A DNA stretch of 38,735 bases from Novosphingobium sp. PhB57 (GCF_004342985.1 NZ_SMBO01000018.1:1-38735); one strand, 5' to 3'. Positions 1 through 7,489 are shown, numbered from the stretch's first letter. A program made the numbers and translations. Notes: generated from the sequence alone by a model not told the origin.

Positions 1-704
1 CGAGCGCAATAATAGGCCGGACATATGAACGCATGCGATCCGATCAAACTTCTGCCCCCATCTTGCAGGGAGGAGGCCGTCCACATATGGCTCTTGGAAG
101 CGAGGGTGAGATGCCGCACGGTTGCGGCATCGATTTCCTCGGCGCGGTACATCTCGCGGATGCGCGGCAGCAGATTGCCGAGCGCAAGAATGCGTCTTAC
201 GGCGAGGTCGGGGAGGCCAAAGGTCTGGCCGATATCCGAAATGCTCCGGCCCTCCTTCACCAGCCGAGCGAAGCAGACCCAGCGTGAAACCTCGTCGGGA
301 TCAAGCCTCGCGATATTCTCGATCAGCGAAGCCTCGACGGCGCTGGCATCGTCGGCGTCGTCCAGCACCGCGCAGGGCAGCATGGCAGTTTCGGGGTCCG
401 GCTCGCCCGCTCCGGCGCAGGCAGCAAGCCGCTCGGCGGCAACGATCTGCGCGGCATGGAAGCGGCGGCATCCGGCGACGATTTCATAATGCTGCGGCTT
501 TCGATCGGTTTGCGCGGCCGGATCGCGGGTGGCAGCAACAGGTCCGTCTGGCGGCTGAGTGCAGGGTCGCACCAGGATAGGTTGCAGGATTCCGCGCGCC
601 CGAATTGTGGGCAAGATGTCAGAGACATCAGGCGTTCTTTTTGAATAACGCATGTTAAGACGCGAGACACAAAGCTTGTCGAGGGGAAGAAATTGGAGTT
701 TCAT
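1..704 (-). CDS. parB: ParB/RepB/Spo0J-family protein, partial at left edge
   Basis: Reading leftwards from the ATG at 704 the frame stays open to the window edge. The N-terminus starts MKLQFLPLDKLCVSRLNMR, followed by a ParB-like nuclease-fold segment with HYEIVAGCRRFHAAQ, the GxRR(F/L)xA box of ParB N-terminal domains. Then come SLIENIARLDPDEV and a ParB-type helix-turn-helix (ISDIGQTFGLPDLAVRRILALGNLLP). Family knowledge: such proteins bind DNA and act in plasmid partition or as ICE regulators. It is third in a minus-strand set after ArdC and DUF2958. From about position 90 leftwards the protein no longer resembles the family (after LASKS), so the 3' part may be rearranged or frameshifted. 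Confidence 0.8.
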   Translation of the reverse strand, partial: MKLQFLPLDKLCVSRLNMRYSKRTPDVSDILPTIRARGILQPILVRPCTQPPDGPVAATRDPAAQTDRKPQHYEIVAGCRRFHAAQIVAAERLAACAGAGEPDPETAMLPCAVLDDADDASAVEASLIENIARLDPDEVSRWVCFARLVKEGRSISDIGQTFGLPDLAVRRILALGNLLPRIREMYRAEEIDAATVRHLTLASKSHMWTASSLQDGGRSLIGSHAFICPAYYCA

Positions 705-739
705 GACTTGATCCTTTTTTCTGGCTGTCAGGGGGGCAT

Positions 740-779
740 GCCGGTCCACTGCGAACAGGGGTGGGAGCAGTGGACCGGC
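740..779. repeat. Perfect 13-bp inverted repeat upstream of parB
   Basis: The arms GCCGGTCCACTGC (740-752) and GCAGTGGACCGGC (767-779) are perfect reverse complements separated by 14 bases. It lies in the 118-bp gap between the DUF2958 stop and the parB-type start. It has no U-tract, so an operator, a partition-type binding site or an mRNA structure is as likely as a terminator. Confidence 0.7.
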
Positions 780-822
780 TTCCCATTGGCGGCAGGAAAC
801 GCCTGCCCGCGTCATCGGCCCC

Positions 823-1227
823 TCAGCGGGGCAGAAGCCGTATGGCGTTCGGATCCTCGCGCGTGAGGCGGTCCAGCAGCAAAGCGGCATCGGGTATCGA
901 GCCCGCCAGCCGCGCCGCTTCGGTCCAGACCGAGAGCCGGTGCCGGGTCGAAAAGGCGATATCGCGCTCGACGGTGAGGCCCATCGGCAGGCGGATCGCC
1001 TCGATTTCACGGAGCGAGGAAATGCCCAGCTCCGGGCTTCCAAAGCCAAGATCAGCCAGACCGAACAAAGTATCGTCATCGGCATAGAGTTCGGTGATCA
1101 GCCAGACTGCACGCCCCACCGGATTGAAGAGGCGGACGAGCGGCAGCGGATCGAACTTCGGGTTTGCCACGCAATGCTCGAAATTGGCGCTGAGCATCGA
1201 GCGGATGGACCGGGAAAGGAGGGTCAT
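823..1227 (-). CDS. DUF2958 domain protein
   Basis: The 134-residue protein has the DUF2958 pattern: NPVGRAVWLITELYADDDTLFGLADLGFGSPELGISSLREIEAI. This is the conserved block with the DxDxxFGLxDLG-type core. The start ATG overlaps the stop of the upstream ArdC-like gene by four bases (ATGA), so the two are probably translationally coupled. DUF2958 proteins are typical neighbours of ardC and parB genes on alphaproteobacterial plasmids and integrative elements. Their biochemical function is unknown. Confidence 0.85.
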   Translation of the reverse strand: MTLLSRSIRSMLSANFEHCVANPKFDPLPLVRLFNPVGRAVWLITELYADDDTLFGLADLGFGSPELGISSLREIEAIRLPMGLTVERDIAFSTRHRLSVWTEAARLAGSIPDAALLLDRLTREDPNAIRLLPR

Positions 1228-2336
1228 TGCCGTGTCCTCCCCTCATCGGTTCGGGCCATCTCGCCCAATTCCCGAACAATGTCCTCGGCCACTTGCGCTT
1301 CGGCGGCGGCATGGCGCGCAAGCAACCAATCGGCGGCCTTGCTCGCCATGCTGGCCGCCCTGAAGATCGCCCGGCTGTCTTCGCGCAGCACCTCGAGCCA
1401 CGCCCCTATGTAATCGGCGTGGCGCACGGTGGGCACGATGCCGAGCGCGGCGCAGAGGAAAGCCGAACCCATTTCGGCGACCAATTCCTCGCGCGCGTAA
1501 TCCTTCGAACCAAACGGATTCGCCAGATTTCTGCCGAGTCGCGAGGCATGGCCGGTGGCGTGGCAAGCCTCGTGCAGGCACGTCCGGTAAAAGTTCACCT
1601 GATCATGAAAGGCTTGCTGGGGCGGCAGCTGCACGAAATCGGCACCGGGCGCATAGAACGCCTTGTCCCCGCCGATCCGGAACTCGATCCCGCTTGCCGC
1701 CATGAGCGCCTCGGCCACCGGCACGATTTCACGCTCGGGCAGGATGACGGGTTCGGGCACGACGTCATCGGGGAGGCCCTCGCACTGGGCGACGTTGAAC
1801 ACCGTGAAGCGCTTCAGGAAAGCCACCGACCGCGCGTCGCCGCCATTTTCGCGCGCCCTTTCCTTCTCGGCCTCCGGCGTGAACCTGTCGGCAAAGACCA
1901 CTTGCGTACCATGCTCGCCCTGGCGCACGTTCCCGCCAAGACTGAGCGCCTGCCGGAAGGTCAGCCAGCCCTGCGAAGGCCAGCCCCCGGCAATGACCGC
2001 GCCCCACAGGATCAGGACATTGATCCCGGAATATGCGCGGTGGGTCAGGGCATTGGCGGGCAGACCCGGAAGGGGATTTGTCCCTCCTGCCGCCCCGCCC
2101 ACTGGCGTTCCCGCTGGCGTGCCGGATTCCCTGCCCGCCGCATCGCTGCCCGCTCCAATCCTGCCCCATGGCTGCACCCACGGCACCCGCCCCGCCTCAA
2201 GCTCACCGATGATGCGGGCAGTGACCTCGTCATAGAGCGAAGCCCGATCCGCATCCGTGCTGCGGCCTGCCTGTCCCTTCTTGTCATGCTCCCTTTCCAA
2301 CCGGGAACCCCGCGAAACCTTGCAATTGCTGCGCAT
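1224..2336 (-). CDS. ArdC-like antirestriction protein / zincin metallopeptidase
   Basis: The protein has 370 residues. The N-terminal ArdC domain is seen as YDEVTARIIGELEAGRVPWVQPW (about 35-57) and THRAYSGINVLILWGA with GWLTFRQALSLGG (about 98-140). The C-terminal part carries the zinc-protease motif HEACH in TCLHEACHATGH, with a downstream EELVAE glutamate, as in gluzincins. Family knowledge: ArdC proteins bind single-stranded DNA and protect incoming plasmid DNA during conjugation. A strong Shine-Dalgarno (GGAGGTGAG) sits two bases before the ATG, which supports this start. It heads the ArdC-DUF2958-ParB set, which suggests mobile DNA. Confidence 0.88.
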   Translation of the reverse strand: MRSNCKVSRGSRLEREHDKKGQAGRSTDADRASLYDEVTARIIGELEAGRVPWVQPWGRIGAGSDAAGRESGTPAGTPVGGAAGGTNPLPGLPANALTHRAYSGINVLILWGAVIAGGWPSQGWLTFRQALSLGGNVRQGEHGTQVVFADRFTPEAEKERARENGGDARSVAFLKRFTVFNVAQCEGLPDDVVPEPVILPEREIVPVAEALMAASGIEFRIGGDKAFYAPGADFVQLPPQQAFHDQVNFYRTCLHEACHATGHASRLGRNLANPFGSKDYAREELVAEMGSAFLCAALGIVPTVRHADYIGAWLEVLREDSRAIFRAASMASKAADWLLARHAAAEAQVAEDIVRELGEMARTDEGRTRQ

Positions 2337-2592
2337 GTCTCACCTCCATACGCCGCCCCAAAACCACCATGGCCTCCCCCGGCGGAGCGGGGGTGGGCGG
2401 CCCGGACGACCGACAAGGCCCGCCGCAAGGCGGCGCCTGCACCCGCAGCCGGGGTCCCGATCCTCGAGAGGATCGGGGTGGCAAGGGCCGGAACGGGAGT
2501 GGAGGAGCCGCGCTTCAGCGCGGCTTGCAGGAGACGCTGGCGGGCCTAGACGGGAGGCAAGCCCACCCGCGCTTCGCCCGGGAGAGGCCCTC

Positions 2593-2626
2593 AAAAAAGC
2601 GCCGCGCGCGGCCGAAGCCGCGCGCG
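2593..2626 (-). terminator. Rho-independent terminator (minus strand)
   Basis: Read on the minus strand, a perfect 10-bp stem (arms 2617-2626 and 2603-2612) closes a TTCG tetraloop, followed by GCGC and then six T (2593-2598). This is textbook intrinsic terminator geometry. It would end leftward transcription before the ArdC gene, for example a transcript carrying the small ORF at 2718-2825. Confidence 0.7.
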
Positions 2627-2717
2627 TCCATAGAAGGGTGAGCATGCTCGCCCGCCCTCCCGCGCCAGCGATCGTGACCGTCAGGACGAGACCCCAAGAG
2701 ACGCAAGGAACGGGGGC

Positions 2718-2825
2718 TCAGTGCCAGTGGGCGGCCCGAGAGCCGTAAGGCCAGTCGCCCGCAGCATAGAGCGCGGTCGCGCCGAACGGCGCGAGGCGCC
2801 GGGCGATGCAATGAGATAACCTCAT
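2718..2825 (-). CDS. Possible 35-residue small protein
   Basis: The short minus-strand frame starts MRLSHCIARRLAPFG and ends GDWPYGSRAAHWH. I do not recognise it. The reasons to list it are the reasonable composition, a sharp stop, and a good intrinsic terminator about 90 bases downstream on the same strand with nothing else to terminate. The ribosome binding site is weak. The surrounding 2337-3010 stretch otherwise holds no gene I can support. Confidence 0.3.
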   Translation of the reverse strand: MRLSHCIARRLAPFGATALYAAGDWPYGSRAAHWH

Positions 2826-2880
2826 GCCCGCTACTCATTTCGTGGGGCCCGCCTCTCGCGATTCGCAGGATCGAGCTTCC

Positions 2881-2930
2881 CGATGCGCTGCTCGATGCGC
2901 TTCTCGATGCGCTTCCGGATGCGCTTCCCG
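2881..2930. repeat. Short tandem repeat, about 12-bp unit, four copies
   Basis: Units of the form (C/G)GATGCGCT(G/T)C(T/C) follow each other directly. They lie just upstream of the small gene at 3011. They could be replication slippage or iterated binding sites; copies are nearly but not fully identical. Confidence 0.6.
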
Positions 2931-3010
2931 GCGAACAGGCCAAAAAGCACTGCCAGGAGCCTTGATCGCCTACCACATGTTCTTTATATGTTCCATCAAG
3001 GACGGAGCAT

Positions 3011-3184
3011 ATGGAAACCATCAAGCAAATCCGCGACGCAGTCGCCAGCGAACTCGAAAGCCGCGGCCTCGACAATCGCAAGTTCCTGCGCGAAATCCGC
3101 GCGGGCAAACGCGACGATGGCCCGTACATGATCGGAGCTCTCGCCGCGACGCGGCTCGCCGAGCAATCCGCCAAGTCCGGTTGA
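3011..3184 (+). CDS. Small hypothetical protein, 57 aa
   Basis: The frame starts METIKQIRDAVASELESRG and includes FLREIRAGKRDDGPYMIGALAATRLAEQ. A purine-rich AAGGACGGAG lies just before the ATG. It looks like a small helical cytosolic protein; I do not recognise a family. Its stop codon overlaps a perfect 10-bp stem hairpin, giving a compact gene unit. It is convergent with the DUF2285 gene. Confidence 0.6.
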   Translation: METIKQIRDAVASELESRGLDNRKFLREIRAGKRDDGPYMIGALAATRLAEQSAKSG

Positions 3185-3212
3185 ATTCCCCTCCCCTCAC
3201 GAAGGGGAATTC
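3183..3212. terminator. Hairpin terminator between convergent genes
   Basis: The arms GAATTCCCCT (3183-3192) and AGGGGAATTC (3203-3212) are perfectly complementary with a 10-base loop. The first arm overlaps the stop of the 57-aa gene, and the second ends 10 bases from the DUF2285 stop, so it may serve both strands. Confidence 0.65.
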
Positions 3213-3221
3213 TTGCCCTCA

Positions 3222-3996
3222 TCAACGCCGAAGCAGCAGGCCGCGATACCCTCCAAGCGCCATCGCCCTGGCTTGCCGGGTGAGACGGCGAACCCGCGAC
3301 CGGAGCGAATCCGAGGGATCGTTCCAGTCGGCGTCGACGACCGTCGGGCCGACGAGGGCGCAGGCAAGGTCGCGGTGGCTGGCACCGTCCTCAAGCGCAT
3401 CATGGGTCCGCAGCAGGACGATCCCCCGGGCAATGGCCGGGTCGCGGGGATAGAGCATCTTGCCGAAGCGCCGATGCCGGTGGAGAGCCAGCAAGCGCTG
3501 CAATGACAGCACCCCGTATTCGGCTTTTTCCATGCCATCGACAAGAATACGAAGCCGAACGGCACGGCTCTCCCGGAGAGATCCGGCGACAACGTCCAGC
3601 CTGATATGATGGCTGCCATCCGAGAGGACGGCATGCTCGACGCCGGTATGGGCCGGCACAATGGTAAGCCAGGAGCAGATCCGCCCGATGTCGAGGCACG
3701 CCGCATCGCCTGCAACCCCGGGCTCAGCTTCGACGAAAAGCGTCGCGGGATCGCGTTCGGCCTGCCAGAGTATCCGGGCCGAGAGACAATCCCGGTCCGG
3801 TGCTTCTGCGAAAGTGAAGCCCCCATTCCAGCGGCATCTGGCGAAGCCCGCCGGTAATTGCAGAGGCCTTACCATACCAGGACAGGTAAGCGGAATCGCG
3901 CCGAAGCCACTCCCACATCAGGCCTGTTCGGTCAGCGTTTTTCAGATAGGCATAAGCGGAAGCATCTTCCCAGGAAAAGCGCCCATGCTTTCTCAT
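3222..3996 (-). pseudogene. DUF6499/DUF2285 regulator, frameshifted
   Basis: Two overlapping minus-strand frames form one protein. The first (from 3996) starts MRKHGRFSWEDASAYAYLK and includes GLMWEWLRRDSAYLSWYG, the DUF6499-type N-terminus. The second continues WNGGFTFAEAPDRDCLSAR and ends with the DUF2285 region (ILVDGMEKAEYGVLSLQRLLALHRHRR). The switch falls at a run of five C at 3820-3824 (five G on the coding strand). Reading it as four restores LEWG-FTFAEAPD. DUF2285 proteins are putative DNA-binding regulators common in alphaproteobacterial ICEs. Either a real mutation or a homopolymer base-calling error. Confidence 0.7.
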
Positions 3997-4250
3997 TTTA
4001 CATTTGGTGTGATCGAATTTTTAGAATACTCGACTTCTGCGATTAACAAATTTTCACCGATATTCGGACACTCTGTCCGCAATAGTGCATTTCGCTGCAC
4101 CGCAGCATGGTGATATGACAGTTTTGCGACACCACTTGCCAGGGGGCGATCTGAGAAATCGCTCTCTCGACGCTGCAAAACAGGAAGGGCGATCGCCGGA
4201 ACTACGGTGACAAGCAACGCCGCCGAAGATCGTAAAGTCGAACCTTGGGC

Positions 4251-5000
4251 ATGCACATAATAGAGCTGATGATGCGCTTCTGGCGCGAAATCGAAATGGC
4301 AATGTCGATGGACGAACTGGCTCTTGTCCTCGCCGAAGCCACCCCGATGCTGGGTTTCCAGCGCTATGCGCTGACCCACCATACCGATCTGATGAGAGCG
4401 GGCGGCAAGTTCATACGGCTGCATAACTATCCGGCCCAGTGGGCCGATTATTATGACCGGTGCGGATTCGGGATCAGCGATCCCGTCCACCGGGCAAGCT
4501 ATGTGACCAGCGCCGGTTTTCGCTGGAACCGGATACCGTGGCTTATCGGGCTCAACAACGAAGACCGCAAATTCATGGAGCGAGGAAAGCTTCAGGGAAT
4601 CAGCGATGGCTTCACCGTGCCGATCAACGTTCCTGGCGAAGCCCGCGGCTCGGTCACGTTCGTCGGGCCGGGCGCCGGCTTCGTGCGCGACGAAATGCTG
4701 TTCCTGGCGCAGCTTGTCGGCAACTGGACCTTCGAGAAGGCCCGGGTGCTGACCCTCGGCCGAGGGAACTTCACGCCGGCAAGTCCGCTGCTGACCAATG
4801 CACAGCGCCAATGCACGATGCTTGCCGCCTGCGGCAAGACCGACGGCGAGATCGGCACGATCGTCGGCATCAGCAAACTGACGGCTGGTCTGCATCTCAG
4901 GCAAGCCTGCGAGCGGTACGACGTTTCCAAACGCACATTGCTGGTGGTCCGGGCACTGTTCGACGGAACGGTCACTTTCTCCGACATCTTCCGGCGATGA
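4251..5000 (+). CDS. LuxR-family AHL-responsive transcription regulator
   Basis: The protein has 249 residues from the ATG at 4251 (a TTG at 4245 or an ATG at 4269 are alternatives). The autoinducer-binding domain is recognisable in YPAQWADYYDRCGFGISDPV, which carries the W, Y, D, P ligand-pocket residues, followed by GFRW. The C-terminal LuxR helix-turn-helix reads LTNAQRQCTMLAACGKTDGEIG then IVGISKLTAGLHLRQACERY. Family knowledge: it binds an acyl-homoserine lactone and then a palindromic lux box. It lies 91 bp upstream of luxI on the same strand, so it is probably the cognate receptor. The 4-kb side holds a divergent gene and an AT-richer 250-bp gap. Confidence 0.92.
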   Translation: MHIIELMMRFWREIEMAMSMDELALVLAEATPMLGFQRYALTHHTDLMRAGGKFIRLHNYPAQWADYYDRCGFGISDPVHRASYVTSAGFRWNRIPWLIGLNNEDRKFMERGKLQGISDGFTVPINVPGEARGSVTFVGPGAGFVRDEMLFLAQLVGNWTFEKARVLTLGRGNFTPASPLLTNAQRQCTMLAACGKTDGEIGTIVGISKLTAGLHLRQACERYDVSKRTLLVVRALFDGTVTFSDIFRR

Positions 5001-5001
5001 T

Positions 5002-5019
5002 ATATCGGTTTTCCGATAT
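5002..5019. promoter_or_regulatory. Perfect palindrome upstream of luxI, candidate lux box
   Basis: ATATCGG and CCGATAT form perfect arms around TTTT, starting two bases after the luxR stop and about 73 bases before the luxI start. Size (18 bp) and position fit an operator for the neighbouring LuxR protein. It does not match the classical lux-box consensus, so the assignment is an inference. Confidence 0.45.
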
Positions 5020-5091
5020 GGCGCGCTGAAGCCGATCGGGACGACCCTTGGCGCGTGACAAGCAAACGTCACGGCCAAGGAGTCACCCCCG

Positions 5092-5703
5092 ATGCTCAAT
5101 GTCCAAAGCTACGAAAACCGCGAAGCCCCAGACGAGGCGCTGCGCGCCATGTGGGCGGCGCGCAAATCGGTCTTCGTCGATCTGCTCAAATGGGATCTGC
5201 CGGTCTTGGCCGAACGCTACGAGCTCGACCAGTTCGACGATCCCTACGCCCGGTATGTCATTCTCGCCGGCCCCGACTGCGAGCACTACGCATCCGCGCG
5301 GCTGCTGCCGACGACGCGCCCGCATATCCTGGACAGCTTCTACGCCGATTTCTGTGACCACGGGCCTCCGCGCGGGCCGACGATCAAGGAAATCACGCGC
5401 TTCTGTCTCGATCGCCAGCTGACGGCGGCCGAGCGCCGCGAGGCGCGTGATACCCTCATCTGTTCGCTGGTCGATCACGCCCTGATGAACGGCATCACCG
5501 CCTACACCGCGATCGCCTCCGAGGGCTGGTTCAAGCAAGTGCTGACTTTCGGTTGGGACTGCCGCCCGCTCGGCCCGCCTCGCTACTGCGGCAATGAAGT
5601 GCTCGCCGCCATCCGCATCGATATCGACCGCGATACGCCGGCGAAACTGGCGGCGGCAGGCATCACCAGCCCGCATCGCGGGTCCGACCGCGCCGCGAAT
5701 TGA
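5092..5703 (+). CDS. luxI: LuxI-family acyl-homoserine-lactone synthase
   Basis: The 203-residue protein carries the LuxI invariants at the expected places: R24, F28, W34, E44, D46, D49, R70, E100 and R103 (in KEITRFC). Family knowledge: it makes an AHL from S-adenosylmethionine and an acyl donor in the cytosol. An AAGGAG lies upstream of the ATG. The next gene begins 11 bases after its stop. The acyl chain cannot be predicted from this reading. Confidence 0.93.
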   Translation: MLNVQSYENREAPDEALRAMWAARKSVFVDLLKWDLPVLAERYELDQFDDPYARYVILAGPDCEHYASARLLPTTRPHILDSFYADFCDHGPPRGPTIKEITRFCLDRQLTAAERREARDTLICSLVDHALMNGITAYTAIASEGWFKQVLTFGWDCRPLGPPRYCGNEVLAAIRIDIDRDTPAKLAAAGITSPHRGSDRAAN

Positions 5704-5714
5704 GGAGAACGGAC

Positions 5715-6602
5715 ATGAACCTATTCGCCCAGGTTGCCCGCCATACCGCAGCGCTCAAGGAAAAGGGCTACTGCATCATCGAAAACGCGCTCCCGGCTGA
5801 AACCATCGCAGCGCTCGACGCCGATATTGCGCCGCGCTTCCATCGCACGCCGTTCTGCGAAGGCGGGTTCTACGGGGCGACGACCAAGCGATTCGGCCGG
5901 TTGCTTGCGCGCACACCGCACGCCGAAGCGCTGGTGCGTCACGCGCTCATTGTCTCGATCGCCGAGCAGATCCTGCTTCCCTGGTGCGACTGCATCCAGC
6001 TCAACACGGCGCAGGCCATTGCTCTCCACGGCGGCGCGCCTGCCCAATTGCCGCACCGGGACCAGGACATGTGGGCAGCCGCCAAGGGCAGCGCCGAGTA
6101 CCTCGTCAACGTGATGTGGCCGCTCACCCCGTTCACCGCCGAGAATGGCGCCACCATGATCTGGCCGCGAAGCCACGCAGCTGCCGCTCTCGATCCGGAT
6201 CCCAAGGAGGCGCCGGTCGCTATCGAAATTCCCCCCGGGGCCGCGCTCCTGTTCCTCGGCTCGACGCTTCATGCCGCGGGCAGCAATCGAACCGGTGACG
6301 TGCGCCGCGGCGTCATCGTCGGCTACTCGCTCGGCTGGCTCAAACCCTACGAAGCCCAGTGGCTGGTCTACCCCCCCGGCATCGCGCGGAACTTCGACCC
6401 CGAACTCGCCGCGCTGGTGGGGTACCGTCAGCACCGGCCGAATCTTGGAAACTACGAGGGGCAGTGCCCCTCGGTTCTGCTCAGCGCGGACTTCGATCCC
6501 GATCGACCCCTGGGAGCGATCGACGCGCTGCGCCCGGACCAGGCCGAGCTCCTGGGCCGCCTTGCGGGCAATTACCCTCCAGATCTGTCGGAACCGAAAT
6601 GA
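5715..6602 (+). CDS. Phytanoyl-CoA dioxygenase (PhyH)-like Fe(II)/2-oxoglutarate enzyme
   Basis: The protein has 295 residues from ATG 5715, preceded by GAGGAGAAC; an in-frame TTG at 5700 is less likely. The iron-binding facial triad is visible as H114-x-D116 (PHRDQDMW) and H186 (STLHAAGSNR), with R197/R198 as the 2-oxoglutarate anchor. The fold core GATMIWPRSH and PPGAALLFLGSTLH is typical of PhyH. The enzyme would hydroxylate or desaturate an unknown substrate. A phyH gene directly after luxI recurs in sphingomonads; here it also lies directly upstream of a lasso cluster. Candidate substrates are an AHL, a fatty acyl group or the peptide; none is shown by sequence. Confidence 0.85.
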   Translation: MNLFAQVARHTAALKEKGYCIIENALPAETIAALDADIAPRFHRTPFCEGGFYGATTKRFGRLLARTPHAEALVRHALIVSIAEQILLPWCDCIQLNTAQAIALHGGAPAQLPHRDQDMWAAAKGSAEYLVNVMWPLTPFTAENGATMIWPRSHAAAALDPDPKEAPVAIEIPPGAALLFLGSTLHAAGSNRTGDVRRGVIVGYSLGWLKPYEAQWLVYPPGIARNFDPELAALVGYRQHRPNLGNYEGQCPSVLLSADFDPDRPLGAIDALRPDQAELLGRLAGNYPPDLSEPK

Positions 6603-7204
6603 ACGCGGGGCCGTTCTCCGAACGCGTCTACGGGGACCTGCGCGATCTCGTGACCAGCCGCGAAACACAGCCTGGCGCGCGGCTCGATCCCAGCGTGATC
6701 GCAAAGCAGCTCAATTCCAGCACGACTCCCGTTCGCGAAGCCCTGAACCGGCTGGTCGGGGAGAGGATCGTGGAAACACGCACGAGCACGGGATATCACC
6801 TGCCGCTGATCGACGAGCCGGCCCTGAAGGACTTGATCGGATGGTCGAACGACATCCTGTCGCTGGCGCTGCGGCGTATCACCTCATCGCTTGCGCCTGC
6901 GGCCGAGCTGCCGGGACCATCCTCGAACTACCCCGACCGGATAGCGGCGACTTTCGCTGCCATCGTGAAGGCGTCGAGACATGTCGAATATATCCCTGCG
7001 ATCGCGCAGGCGAACGCGAGACTGCACGCCGTTCGTTTGGGCGAGCATGAAAGTTTCGATGATCTCGATGACGAATTGAGCGGCCTCGAGAAAGCCATCC
7101 GCAATGATCAGGTGCGTGAGGTCCGAAAGCTCGTCCAGTCTTATCACCGGCGCCGCCAGAAAGCGGCGGCCGAACTTCTCCGCCGGCGCTACCGCGCAGG
7201 CTGA
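6599..7204 (+). CDS. GntR-family transcription regulator
   Basis: The protein has 201 residues; its ATG overlaps the phyH stop (ATGA), so it is translationally coupled. The winged helix is clear: FSERVYGDLRDLV, then LDPSVIAKQLNSSTTPVREA followed by LNRLVGERIVE, as in FadR-type GntR proteins. The C-terminal 120 residues are helical and resemble a short FCD-like effector domain, but no metal-site histidines stand out. It ends 55 bases before a 25-bp palindrome that covers the -35 element of the precursor A1 promoter, so it is the best candidate repressor of the lasso genes. Confidence 0.88.
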   Translation: MNAGPFSERVYGDLRDLVTSRETQPGARLDPSVIAKQLNSSTTPVREALNRLVGERIVETRTSTGYHLPLIDEPALKDLIGWSNDILSLALRRITSSLAPAAELPGPSSNYPDRIAATFAAIVKASRHVEYIPAIAQANARLHAVRLGEHESFDDLDDELSGLEKAIRNDQVREVRKLVQSYHRRRQKAAAELLRRRYRAG

Positions 7205-7254
7205 TCGACGCCCCGATCGATGCCGGATCGATGCCCGGATCGACACCTGATCGG
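7203..7254. repeat. Phased GATCGA repeats
   Basis: GATCGA occurs at 7203, 7215, 7226 and 7238, and GATCGG at 7249. The spacings are 12, 11, 12 and 11 bases, close to one DNA turn, within a repeating C(C)GGATCGATGC-like unit. The run fills the space between the gntR stop and the A1 promoter. Confidence 0.65.
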
Positions 7255-7259
7255 CCCAG

Positions 7260-7321
7260 GATTTGATATTCGCGATATCAAATCCGTATAAGTTTCGGAT
7301 ACGGCAGCCCCGACCATAGCC
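7260..7321 (+). promoter_or_regulatory. Promoter/operator of lasso precursor A1
   Basis: The arms GATTTGATAT (7260-7269) and ATATCAAATC (7275-7284) form a perfect palindrome around TCGCG. A plausible sigma-70-type promoter is TTGATA (7263-7268), 18 bases, TATAAG (7287-7292), so the palindrome covers the -35 box. A second small inverted repeat, CCGTAT/ATACGG (7284-7289, 7299-7304), spans the -10 and start region. The block aligns without gaps to the one before precursor A2 (45 of 62 positions identical), at the same distance from the start codon. Confidence 0.65.
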
Positions 7322-7366
7322 TTGTCCCTGCCGCCAATTCCGGCGGCATCTTGAAGGAGCAAGACG

Positions 7367-7489
7367 ATGGTACGCGAACTCGACGAAGACGTGATCGAAC
7401 TGGGCGCCGCCAGCGCTGAAACGCATGGCTCGGGGCCCCAGCCCTCCGACGAAGCGCTCGGCCAGGTCTTCGGTCTTTCCGACGACTGA
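7367..7489 (+). CDS. Lasso peptide precursor A1 (40 aa)
   Basis: The leader is 20 residues, ending ELGAASAETH, with the conserved Thr at position -2 before the core Gly, matching the LGKASAETR-type leader of astexin. The predicted core is 20 residues: GSGPQPSDE then ALGQVFGLSDD. The Gly1 amine could close on Asp8 (8-residue ring) or Glu9 (9-residue ring); known sphingomonad lasso peptides favour Asp8. The ending GLSDD is also typical of that group. A Shine-Dalgarno (AAGGAG) precedes the ATG. The core codons are 7427-7486. It is followed by a GC-rich hairpin and the B gene. Confidence 0.92.
   Translation: MVRELDEDVIELGAASAETHGSGPQPSDEALGQVFGLSDD

Noticed and set aside
1227..2549. 440-codon plus-strand open frame
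   Set aside because: It is antisense to the ArdC-like gene, which has clear domains, a strong ribosome binding site and a coupled neighbour; long shadow frames are common at this GC content.
2515..3225. 236-codon minus-strand open frame
   Set aside because: Ser/Arg/Ala-rich with repeat-derived segments, crosses a strong terminator and the 57-aa gene; no recognisable domain.
3993..5099. 368-codon minus-strand open frame
   Set aside because: Antisense to luxR, which carries conserved ligand and DNA-binding motifs.
5721..6704. 327-codon minus-strand open frame
   Set aside because: Antisense to the dioxygenase gene, whose iron-binding residues are intact.
7203..7254. GATCGA array considered as a CRISPR array
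   Set aside because: Units are only 11-12 bases with no spacers, and no cas genes are present.
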